Source of the DNA: Mytilus edulis
Taxonomy: Eukaryota; Mollusca; Bivalvia; Mytilida; Mytilidae
Direction of reading: 5' to 3'
Length of the DNA: 64,000 nucleotides
Assembly: GCF_963676685.1 (NCBI RefSeq)
Contig: NC_092352.1
Coordinates: 22,649,117 to 22,713,116, forward strand
Shown here: piece after piece, positions 1 through 10,328 of the stretch
How positions within the stretch are numbered: the stretch's first letter is position 1
How the letters are laid out: every line of letters begins with the position of its first letter
Made by a program: the position numbers and the translations under genes
Notes under the pieces: model-generated
Told to the model about the DNA's origin: nothing
Databases searched by the model: none
Seen by the model: the letters and a program-made list of their open reading frames with translations, nothing else

Positions 1-119
1 ACTGTCTAAATAGGTGCAATTTGGGTACTCTGACGTTATACACAGCTATTATTTTATCAGTAATAATATCCTGCATAGTTATAGCATTATATAATGTATA
101 AATTTTGCTTCTGTTCCAG
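1..119 (+). other. 3' end of an intron
   Basis: This is intronic sequence ending in the acceptor TTCTGTTCCAG just before the exon at 120. No coding signal was seen in it. The gene's ectodomain exons lie left of the window. Confidence 0.7.
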
Positions 120-228
120 CCACAACAGGATTGAGTCAGACAGAGAAGATCATAGCTGGATCTGTTGCTGGGGGTGTAGGACTACTTATTCTCATAGTTG
201 TTATTGTATGCTGCTGTTCATTAGTAGC
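120..228 (+). CDS. Transmembrane exon of a truncated type I membrane protein
   Basis: This is an internal exon with acceptor CTGTTCCAG and donor GTAAGT; it enters in phase 1 and leaves in phase 2. The product begins TTGLSQTEKIIAGSVAGG, continues as an uninterrupted hydrophobic stretch rich in Leu, Ile and Val, and ends in a CCC patch. This is a typical single membrane-spanning helix with a short Thr/Gln stalk, followed by a basic stop-transfer run (RRKGSRR, partly from the next exon). The extracellular part is outside the window, so the family cannot be named from this piece. The entry phase matches the phase in which the large gene at 17811-62321 runs off the right edge, so it may be the tail of a tandem paralogue (inference). 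Confidence 0.8.
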
Positions 229-775
229 GTAAGTCAATATGTTTTAAGATAAAGTTTGATTTTTTTTTGGATTAAAAATTCCTTCATTTCATCAGTGTGG
301 TTGACAGCTTCCATGTTAAGGTCCAGTTTTTGTTTAAAAATTTTTTAAATATCAATAACTTTGTCAAATCTTCATTGAATTAATGAAGTTTTGACAGAGG
401 CTTTTGAAAAAAAGTTCTTTATTTTTCTGTATTTTACTGATAAAAGAACTGAGTTATCAATTTCAGACAGTTTGGAAATAAATTTCTTTGAAATGGTTAA
501 TTTATAAACCTTCATAGATTGTTATGAAACTAGGACAAAAGCTTACCATCAGGATTTAAACAAAATTCTGTACTTACTGATAAATGGACTTAATTTTTAG
601 TCAACTTAAAAATTTTTAATCAAATTTTTTTTTTATCCACTACAAATATTTTACAAATAAATCAGCAGTAGCAGGCAAATTTACAAATTCTTTCCATAGT
701 AATGATAACAAAATATTCAATGTGTTTTTCCATTATGTATAATGTCAGACATACAAGTTGTGTTTATATTTTTAG

Positions 776-1014
776 AAGAAAAGGATCAAGGAGATCAGTT
801 TACAAAGAACCAGAGAGATACCATGACTATGACAAAGCTAGTTTGTATACTTCTAACAATACCCCACGACAGCCGATTCTGTATGATACAGCATCGAGAT
901 ATAATACTGGACCTAGGATGTTAATGTATAGAGATCCATCACCGTCACCTTACTATGGACAACATGGGATGCAGCAGCTACCAGAGATAACTTACGATAA
1001 CAGAGGATTTGAGG
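776..1014 (+). CDS. Cytoplasmic tail exon, tyrosine-rich
   Basis: The exon lies between acceptor TATTTTTAG and donor GTGAGT and continues the frame of the membrane exon. It encodes about 80 residues, starting with basic RRKGSRRS and then rich in Tyr, Pro, Ser and Arg. Tyrosine motifs include YKEP, YHDYD, YDTASRY, YRDP and ITYDNRGFEG. YKEP and YRDP fit YxxP, a form bound by Crk-type SH2 domains in other proteins; whether they are phosphorylated here is unknown. No catalytic domain or ITIM/ITAM was seen. The tail therefore looks like a docking platform and not an enzyme. Confidence 0.8.
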
Positions 1015-3287
1015 GTGAGTTTGATTAACCATTTGCATTTTCAATAATATTATGATTATTTTTGCTAATAGTTTTACTTTTTACTTAATGTGTGTTGTGG
1101 ATTTTATTCCCTGCTAACTTTAGTGTGGAGCATAACATTTTCTGTGCTGTGTTTCCTTCTGCATTGTATAATGATACAGTTTTAGGTCAGAATATTTTAC
1201 AATGATGTTATGGTTGCATCAACTTGAAGAGGAACTTAGTTCACATGAACATGGTAAATTATATTCAAAATCATGGTTTAACCCCTATTTTATGGTTCAT
1301 TGAACATAAAAGTTTATGCCAGTAGAGAGTTGTGTCCTATGGACAGATTATCATATACCAATGTCTGTCTGTCCATCTGTCTGTCAACACATAGCATGAT
1401 AGCTCGCCTTTAACAATTCTCATGTAATTTTAACACCATATTAGAATTGATGGAAGCTCTCTTTTGATCTTTCTGATTGATTCTAGAGATACAAACAACT
1501 GTAGTTAAACTACTATTGAAATCAAAGTATTCTCTTTCCTTTTAATAGATCTATGTCTTTGACTTTTTATAAAGAATGTCAATCTGTTAGGCAGCTGCAA
1601 ACTAAATGTTGAAAGTCCATAAAAAATCACTTTCTGAGGTATTCTTTACAACAACTGTCTAAAAGGGTACCAGTAATGCTATTTATTGAAATAAGTTGGT
1701 AGAATATTTTTACAAACAGGATTAATGTGGCAACCAGATGGTAGAATGATATTAGACGCAGGTTTGACTTTATTTATTTGCCAAATAGCATTGTGTTGAT
1801 TTTTATTTATCAGCCAAGTTGTGATGCATTGAACTAAGATAACACTACATGAAACAGATTTAGGGAAAATTGGTCTGATAGCTTTAGAGAAAAATTTCAT
1901 TTACCTAAAGCCATGGTAATAGTACACTCAAACAGTACATTTGTACCAGTAATTTGTATCTAAAATAAATTTCATGAATATTTTGGAAACTATCTTAACT
2001 TCATCACTAGAGTTCTTGGATCACAACATGGCTATTAAATCCACCTCTGGTCAGCGCTTTTGAAATTACTTGTTATGTTGCTTCTGACATTAAATTCATC
2101 ATATATTAATGAGCTAAATTAAAACATACAACATTTTTAGATGGTCTTAATTCGAGATATAATGGGCTAGCGCTTTACTTCTATCACAGAAAATGCATTT
2201 ATTTAATCTGCATATCGAAACCAATGCTCAGGTCTTATACAAAGCATTTGTATTGTAATAAATAGTTACAACCCATGCAGAAGGTTAATTTTGCAATATC
2301 ATAACATTAATGCTTGAGATCTTTTTTTGTGGCAAAAACTAATAATTTGTCCCTCAAACTACCTAATATTCAATGAAATGGATTAAAGCTTTTACAATTA
2401 ATTCTATTAAAGCTTTATACTTGACTGTCTTCGCCAATAAGGTAATCTGTGGAAAATATATAAGAATTACAAGCCAGTTGGACAATCACAAGTAAACAAA
2501 TGATAAATAATAATTAAATATTTTTCAATCATTCCTGTCCATGACATTCTGTTGATTTAAAGTTTAATAGCTGTTTTAATTCTCATCTAAAGTTACTTCA
2601 AATATTGTGTGTTGCTTGCTTTTAATGAAAATTAACATATGTCTAATATAATTGTTAAATTGTGTGATATAGTTGTAGGATAAAATTATTAAATTGTGTG
2701 TATTGTTTTTGGCTTTCATATGTTCTATCAATCATATTTACTACTATTCATTAGATGTGTTTAACACAATTTGCAATGGGATATAATTGGAAATTGCACA
2801 AGTTTGTAAATATGGTCTCTTTAACCATTTAAAAAAATTCAAGAGTATATTTAGGAGTGAACATTGGGAAGTTAAATGGTACACATATTTAAACAGTATT
2901 GTAGTAGAAAATAATAAAATGATAGAGATGATAAAAATGTTAATACAGTGTTTATTTTTATATGAAACAGAATTTTACCTCATCAAGTCATTTTTTGAAA
3001 CTTCAGGGGATTGAAGAAATACAATACCATCTGCAGTTAAATTTTTCAGAAAGTATCTTCTATTTAGCAAGAAAGACATAATTTTTGATTTTTCGATTCA
3101 TTATCCTTGGAGTCTAGATATTTTTTTCTAAAACATCAAAATGCGCCTATCATATTTATAATCAAACATAAGTACCTTGTTTGATGATGATTAAAAGTTA
3201 GACAATTTAGTATGCATGTATTAGTTTTAATGAGGATGATTGCCATGAATATAACAAAAAATTATTCAAATACATTTTCTATTTCAG
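1015..3287 (+). other. 2.3 kb intron of the membrane-protein gene
   Basis: AT-rich intron. A short relic of a GTCTGTCTGTCC-type dispersed repeat is visible near 1360-1390. The small open frames here (for example near 1679-1900 and 2787-3014) show no domain or splice support. Confidence 0.6.
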
Positions 3288-3322
3288 GAGGTGATCCAGC
3301 GGTATACAAATCCAAGGCATAA
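3288..3322 (+). CDS. Last coding exon of the membrane protein
   Basis: The acceptor TTTCTATTTCAG is followed by codons completing GGDPAVYKSKA and a TAA stop. Joining the three visible exons gives an unbroken frame of about 127 codons: membrane helix, tyrosine-rich tail, stop. The intron before it (1015-3287) holds no other exon that I can support. Confidence 0.75.
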
Positions 3323-4200
3323 AAGAAAAGAAATATTTAGTATGAAACAAGAATGAAAGAACATTATAGTGTCAAATACATTGCGTCATTTCTACAGAAC
3401 ATTCCAGTCCTCAAGTTTATTAATAGATATATTGAAGCTTCCAGTCCGAAGTTTATTAATAGATATATTGAAGCTTTTTTGTTATAGTAGGACATATTCT
3501 ACCTCTGTTTTATATGAAGTATGAACCTTAATGAATAAATTGTAGATTGCATGTAATCAGCTTTAAGGCATAAGTATATAACTGTAACATCAAAAGTATT
3601 TTCTACATAGATTTTCCTAATCAATTAAACACTTAATGGACTTTTCCCTTTTTAAACTTGACCACAAATATTTTTCTCTAACGCTATGAGTGGTTGTCTA
3701 TTAAAAATGTAGACAAAAATGGATCGTTTTTTTTTTTTGCATGAAGAAGTGAACTTTTATTAGCTGAATTTTTCTCATAAGTTTAATATTGAGGAATCAC
3801 TCTAGTTTTTTTGAAGTTTTATATTCTGCATTGATCTTTGATAAATCCAACTGGAGATTAAACACTTTGATACAGTGTATAATACTTTTAGATCAACATT
3901 TTACCTCATATACTATGCATGGAAAAAAAACTGATATATTTTTTAAAGCCATTACTTTTTCAATCATTTTAAGGCAGCTTCGTATAAGTAAATTGTATGA
4001 GATGGATGAAAAAGTAGATCTGGTAATCTATGTAAAATAAAAGTAGTTCTGGATTTGATAAGTTGATTTTCATACTTATCATATTAACAGATATATTGAA
4101 TATATCCTTCATTTTCATGTCAGAATGATATATATATTTGCTAATGTTATGTTTATTTTGTATAATTGTTTAGTATATAGAAATAAAATATATGTTCATT
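3323..4200 (+). other. Probable 3' UTR with two candidate poly(A) signals
   Basis: AT-rich sequence follows the TAA stop. AATAAA hexamers occur at 3534-3539 and 4182-4187, so a short and a long 3' UTR are both possible. An imperfect direct repeat (about 35 bp, AGATATATTGAAGCTT) lies at about 3410-3477. No cleavage site can be fixed from sequence alone. Confidence 0.5.
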
Positions 4201-5763
4201 ATTTGAGAGTTGCAATTTCTCAAATTTGTATATTAATTTTAATTGTTCATTTGGAATCATAATATCATCATTAAAGCATAATATTTTAACAGTACTATTG
4301 TTACACATCTAGGAAGGATATATGTTGAAATTTGATGTAAAAATACAACAATTTAGAGTCTCTCTCCATTGTATGGGAATTGTTACAAATCACATTTGAA
4401 AAAGAAATATGTTTTTTCTTATATCAATCATATTTTTGTGAAATCACCAAAATTGGCTTTTTTGACATTTTTATGTCAGAAAAAAAAATATGTCCATTAG
4501 TGTGATTTTTTATTATTGCTATTTAACATCTTGTTATGCTCATTGTTAAAGGCCTAAAGTCACCCTATTTTGGATTCTGAGTGAAAGTTGTCTCATTGGC
4601 AATAATACCATGTCCTCTTGTTTTATATTAACTATAAATTTGATACAACTGTGCCCTACAACACTAATGCAAAAAAAAATATTTTTAAATGTACTTATAT
4701 TTTTAATTGAGTATTTTATTTTTTTGTAAAAGTAGAAATTGAAAAAATATCTTTTGAATTTTACTGAATAAATTTTAATTAATGAAATTATAGGGCACTG
4801 TTTTCCTTTTAAATTAGTTACTTTTAATTATTAAAATGAGATCATGATGGACAGAAGTATTTATGGAAGATGTGATTGTGGGTACATCCTGTTTGTTTTC
4901 TATTAATGCATTGTATTTTGTTATAGTATAATGAACTAAATACTCCTCAGCAATAATCAAATGCCATATACATATTGTTTATATACAGATATTTACATTT
5001 ATACTAATCATTAAAATAAATATCAATATTTAATGTGTTTGTAATGTTAATGAAGGCACATGGTGTATTAATTCATGATACAAAATTCCTTCTTGAACTT
5101 GACATAACTCAAGCAAAAAAGTATAACAAAAATACAGAACTCCAAATTAGTTTCAAAAAGGAGAAGTCCATAAATTCTGAAAAAAATCAAACGTTATCAA
5201 CCAAATAAATGAACTAAAAACAAATGGTGTATTCCTCACGATATACAGGCATTTTCTATGAAAATTGTGGGTTAAACCTGATTTTATAGCTAGCTAAAAC
5301 TTCCACTCATATTACCATTGTTTAAAGAACAGTCCATTTAAATCTGTTCATTACCTAGAATGCCACATTTAGGCCTTTACTTTAGACTCACATTTCTCTG
5401 CAGGCTCTCAAGACTATAAACTCTAGCATTGGTGAGAGGTCTAAATTCCTTTGTCTGATATCAGTAATGCTACACAAAAGCATTGAATCACACACACATG
5501 CAGAATAATATCAACAAATTACAAACCAAATTTGGCAAGGATATCTTTATTTTATAATTTTCTCTGCAATCTCACTGGGAAATACATATACAATAGAGAC
5601 ATTTAGATTACCATGGTGCACACCAAGATATTGCTTTATTGGGAAAAAGTATTGTATAAAAAGGATAAATTATTAGAATGGACTGCATATCAATTTTGAA
5701 CTCACCTTGCTCATAGGTTCATGCAAGCTATAGTAATTCTCTGTCAATCCTTCATTGGGTTAT
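4200..5763. other. Intergenic AT-rich sequence
   Basis: No supported gene. A degraded + orientation copy of the LINE 3' end (GTCTCATTGGCAATAATACC) lies at about 4580-4615. TTTATT hexamers at about 5546 and 5633 could serve as poly(A) signals for the putative minus-strand exon at 5764-5915. Confidence 0.5.
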
Positions 5764-5915
5764 TTACATTTTCATAATCTTCTCTGAAACAACTGGTCTA
5801 TTATGAACCAAGCATTTCATAAATGCTGATGGTCCAATATAAATATTGATTGACTTGTTATTATATGATGAACAATGGATTAATTTGCCAGGAGAGAGAT
5901 AAGGCCTCTTGCAGC
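5764..5915 (-). CDS. Possible terminal exon of an unknown minus-strand gene
   Basis: On the minus strand a good acceptor (TATGTTTTCAG) is followed by about 50 open codons ending at TAA. The product begins CKRPYLSPGKLIHCSSYNN and ends VVSEKIMKM. AATAAA (minus) occurs about 130 bp downstream. The open frame runs further upstream only because it enters the satellite array, so I take the acceptor as the true boundary. I do not recognise the protein and found no upstream exon. It may be a chance frame. Confidence 0.25.
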
Positions 5916-6950
5916 CTGAAAACATACATATATCAATTTCACCAAGTAAAAATCTATAGCTTTGGATGGCAAGTTTTGATGAATTAAGCCTCGACTTGAA
6001 CAATATTTTCTGAAACAAGGTGTGTATCCAAAAATTGGACCACAATGCACTACTAATTTTATTTATAACTAAGAATGAGACAGTTTTAAGGCATACACTT
6101 CTTAGAAATCTTTGGTTGAATAGACAATACAATTTATATAATAGAGAAGACCTTTGACAATGCACTTTATTCAATATAGAAGACTTTACATTGTATTTCA
6201 AAGAGAAGATCTCTGACAACACTCTTTTAGATAGTGAAAACTTTACACTAATTCATAGAGAAGACATTTGACAATACACTATATTCAAATGAAGACTTTA
6301 CACTGTATTTCATAGAGGAGACCACTGACAACACACTCTTTTCGATAGAGAAGACTTTACACTGTTTGTTTTGTAAAGGTAATCACTGACAACACACTAT
6401 TTTCGGTCCAGAAGACTTCATTGTATTTCATAGAGAAGACCTCTGACAACAAACATTTTTTGATAGAGAAGATGTTACACTGTATTTCTCAGAGAAGACC
6501 CCAAACAACACACTCTTTTCGATTGAGAAGATTTTAAATTGTATTCCAGAGAGGAGACCAACGACAACACACTATATTTACTAAAGAAGACTTAACATTG
6601 TATTTCAGAGAGAAGACCAATGGCAGCATACTATAACCAATAGAATATACTTTACACTGTATTTCATAGAGGAGACCACCGACAACACACTTTCTTTAGA
6701 AGAGTAGACATTTCATTGTATTTAATAGAGGAGACCACTGACAACTAACTGTATTCAATAGAGTAGACTTGATATCATATTTCATAGATGAGAACAATGA
6801 CAATACATGTTCAATAGAGTAGACTTTACAATGTATTTCATAGAGGACACCAATGACAGTACACTCTTTTCGATAGTGTAGACTTTACACTGCATTTCAA
6901 AGAGAAGATCTCTTCTAGTATATACAATACATTGCATTTCAAAGAAGATG

Positions 6951-7025
6951 TGGTATTATTGCCAATGAGACAACTCTCCACAAGAGACCAAATGACATAG
7001 AAATTAACAACTATAGGTCAACGTA
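6951..7025 (-). mobile_element. LINE 3'-end fragment inserted in the satellite
   Basis: The sequence GATGTGGTATTATTGCCAAT through AACAACTATAGGTCAACG matches the dispersed family seen at 16195, 37888, 57605 and elsewhere. The conserved end is the element's 3' end on the minus strand. Only about 75 bp remain. Confidence 0.7.
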
Positions 7026-9169
7026 AGAGTCCATCGACAACACACTATATTAATTAGAGTAGACTTTACACTATATTCTATAGGTCAGACCATCGACAAC
7101 ACACTATTCGATAGTGTAAACTTTACACAATATTTCATGGAGAAGACAACTGACAACACTCTGTTCGATAGAGAAAACTTTACACTGTATTTCATAGAGA
7201 AGACCTTTGACAATACACTCTCAGATAGTGTAGAGTTTACACTGTATTTCACGGAGAAGACCTCTGACTGTGCACTATTGTCAATAGAGAAGACTTGACA
7301 CTGTTTTTCAAAGACAATATCACTGACAACACTCTTTTCGGTAGAGAAGACTTTACACTGTATTTCATAATGAAGACCTTTGACAATACACTATTTTCGG
7401 TAGAGAAGACTTTACACTGTATTTCATAGAGAAGACCTTTGACAATACACTCTTTTCGATAGAGAAGACTTTACACTGTGTGTTTCATAGAAGAGACCAC
7501 TGACAACACACTATTTTCGATAGAGATGACTTTACATTCAATATTTCAAAGAGGAGACCAACGACAACATACTATATTCAATAGAGTAGACTTTACACTG
7601 TTTCATAGAGAAGACCTTTGACAATACACTATTTTCGATAGAGTAGAGTTTACACTGTGTTTCATGGAGAAGACCTTTGACAATACACTATTTTCTATAG
7701 AGTAGAGTTTACACTGTGTTTCATAGAGAAGACCTTTGACAATACACTATTTTTGGTAGAGAAGACTTTACACTGTATTTCATAGAGAAGACCTTTGACA
7801 ATACACTCTTTTCGATAGAGAAGACTTTACACTGTGTGTTTCATAGAAGAGACCACTGACAACACACTATTTTCGATAGAGATGACTTTACATTCAATAT
7901 TTCAAAGAGAAGACCAACGACAACATACTATATTCAATAGAGTAGACTTTACACTGTGTGTTTCATAGAAGAGACCACTGACAACACACTATTTTCGATA
8001 GAGATGACTTTACATTCAATATTTCAAAGAGAAGACTTCTGACAATACACCATTTTCGATAGAGAAGATTTTAAATGGTATTTCAAAGAGCAGACCACCG
8101 ACAACATACTATATTCAATAGAGTAGACTTTACACTGTATTTCATAGAGAAGACCTTTGACAATACACTATTTTCGATAGAGTCGAGTTTACACTGTATT
8201 TCATAGAGAAGACCTTTGACAATACACTATTTTCGATAGAGTATAGTTTACACTGTATTTCATAGAGAAGACCTTTGACAATACACTTTTTTCGGTAGAG
8301 AAGACTTTACACTGTATTTCATAGAGAAGACCTTTGACAATACACTCTTTTCGATAGAGAAGACTTTACACTGTGTGTTTCATAGAAGAGACCACTGACA
8401 ACACACTACTTTCGATAGAGATGACTTTACATTCAATATTTCAAAGAGGAGACCAACGACAACATACTATATTCAATAGAGTAGACTTTACACTGTATTT
8501 CATAGAGAAGACCTTTGACAATACACTATTTTCGATAGAGTCGAGTTTACACTGTATTTCATAGAGAAGACCTTTGACAATACACTATTTTCGATAGAGT
8601 ATAGTTTACACTGTATTTCATAGAGAAGACCTTTGACAATAAACTTTTTCGGTAGAGAAGACTTTACACTGTATTTCATAGAGAAGACCTTTGACAATAC
8701 ACTCTTTTCGATAGAGTAGACTTTACACTGTTTCATAGAGAAGACCTTTGACAATGCACTATTTTCGATAGAGTAGAGTTTACACTGTGTTTCATGGAGA
8801 AGACCTTTGACAATACACTATTTTCGATAGAGTAGAGTTTACACTGTGTTTCATAGAGAAGACCTTTGACAATACACTATTTTCGATAGAGTAGAGTTTA
8901 CACTGTGTTTCATAGAAGAGACCAACAACAACACACTATTTTCAACAGAGTAGACTTTACATTATATTTCTAAGGGAAGACAACCGACAACACACTATTA
9001 GTATAGACAAAACAAAGTCTATTAAACATTGTGTATCATATAGGAGACCACTGACAACACACTATATACATAACAATAGAGTAGACTTTACATTATATTT
9101 CATAGAGGAGACAATTGATAATTCACTCTTTCAATAGAGTAGACTTTACAATGTATTTCATTGACGAGA

Positions 9170-9260
9170 CCTTTGAATTTTTATTTTTTGGCTATGTCGT
9201 TGTCAGTTTATTTTTAGATTTATGAGTTTGATTGCCCCCCTTGTATCTTTAGCTCCTCAT
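9170..9260 (+). repeat. Fragment of a dispersed repeat (GTTGTCAGTTTATTTT family)
   Basis: TTTTTGGCTATGTCGTTGTC and the following ATGAGTTTGATTGCC resemble the copies at 9478-9585 and (inverted) 14591-14720. It interrupts the end of the satellite. Confidence 0.6.
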
Positions 9261-9477
9261 TGAAAACACACTATGTTCAATAAGGTGGACTTTACACTGT
9301 GTGCTTCATAGAGGAGACCACCGACAACACACTCTTACAATAGAGTATATATAGAATTAACATCATGTTTAATGGAGAAGACCTTTGACAACACAATCTT
9401 ACAATATAGCAAACTTTACAGTGTATTTCATAGACTTTACCTTAGAGTAGACTTTACCTCTATTTCATAGAGGAGTG

Positions 9478-9905
9478 TTTGTCTTTTCTTCTTTACTTTA
9501 GCCATGGCGTTGTCAGTTTATTTTCTATTTATGAGTTTGAATGTCCCTCTGGTTTCTTTCAACCATCGTGTAATGTTTGCCAATTCATAGTGTGACTGTA
9601 TAACATCTCAGACACACTGCTGGTATTGTGGTGTCATGCATAAAACATTAAATTTTAATAAATCTAGGCAAAGATTATAAATTTTCCTTCCTAGTTAATC
9701 TTTGAGGTGTTAATGTTTTTTTTTTCTGTAGACATACTCCACAAGAAACCAACCGACTGTAATTGGTATAATGTTTTTGACCCGTCCGTCTATCTGTCTG
9801 TCCGTCAGTTTGTCAGTCATGTTCTTGCCATTGAAACTCCTCTGAAACCACAAAACAGAATGTCATGATTTTTTGTAGATAATAAGGACATATTATGTAA
9901 ATGTG
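9478..9905 (+). repeat. Left arm of a long inverted repeat around the TRIM gene
   Basis: This arm matches the reverse complement of the right side in the same order. First come the CCATGGCGTTGTCAG and CATCGTGTAATGTTTGCCAA blocks. Then follow AACATCTCAGACACACTGCT, TGGTGTCATGCA, AATAAATCTAGGCA and CTTTGAGGTG. Last come CAGTTTGTCAGTC, CTCCTCTGAAACCACA and AAGGACATA. The arms are clearly homologous but diverged. Relative to the right arm it lacks about 330 bp between GTGTGACT and GTATAACATCTC. A second partial copy of its inner segment (ACTCCTCTGAAACCACAAA) lies at 10003-10100. Confidence 0.7.
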
Positions 9906-10244
9906 CATATCGACAGGAAATTATGATTCATTTTTTATATATATTTCCCCCTTTGAACTTAAAATTTGGCCTAAAAATCTACTGCAACAGTTTGTAATCG
10001 TAACTCCTCTGAAACCACAAACAGAAGTTCATGAAACTTTGTAGTTAATGAGGACATAATATTTTAATGTATATATATATACATATCCACAAGAAACTTT
10101 TTAACAGTTGACTTTTGCCAGTAGAGTTATGAGTTATTGTATTTATGATATCTTCACTGGTGAATTTTGGAATCGGACTTGTTCGTCTTTCAGGCAAAAA
10201 TATGAATATCCATAATATCATAGAAAACTCGAATATACACTTTT

Positions 10245-10328
10245 TTAATATTTGACATAACATTAAGCTACGATTAAAGTCGCTATTTAATATTTGACAT
10301 AATATTAAGCTACGGTTAAAGACGCTAT
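10245..10328. repeat. Two-copy ~41-bp tandem repeat after the TRIM stop codon
   Basis: The unit ATATTTGACATAACATTAAG followed by CTACGATTAAAGTCGCTATTTA occurs twice with a few changes, directly next to the TRIM stop codon and so in its 3' UTR. Confidence 0.75.

Larger units (their letters stand above)
6130..9480. repeat. ~59-bp satellite array, about 50 diverged copies
   Basis: The consensus reads ACTTTACACTGTATTTCATA, then GAGAAGACCTTTGACAATAC, then ACTCTTTTCGATAGAGAAG (59 bp). Units vary from about 55 to 62 bp and diverge most at the two ends, with the most regular block at 7130-8930. Multi-unit blocks recur: a run starting GTGTGTTTCATAGAAGAGACC appears near 7478, 7835, 7957 and 8374, showing higher-order duplication. 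Other repeats interrupt the array at 6951-7025 and 9170-9255. Open frames on both strands in this region are by-products of the repeat. Confidence 0.9.

Noticed and set aside
5764..6222. 152-codon minus-strand frame
   Set aside because: The upstream half is satellite sequence; only the part after the acceptor (5764-5915) is kept as a low-confidence exon.
8373..8754. Frames on both strands in the 59-bp satellite
   Set aside because: They repeat with the satellite unit and resemble no protein.
6130..9480. CRISPR-like array
   Set aside because: Units are head-to-tail satellites without unique spacers, in a eukaryotic genome.
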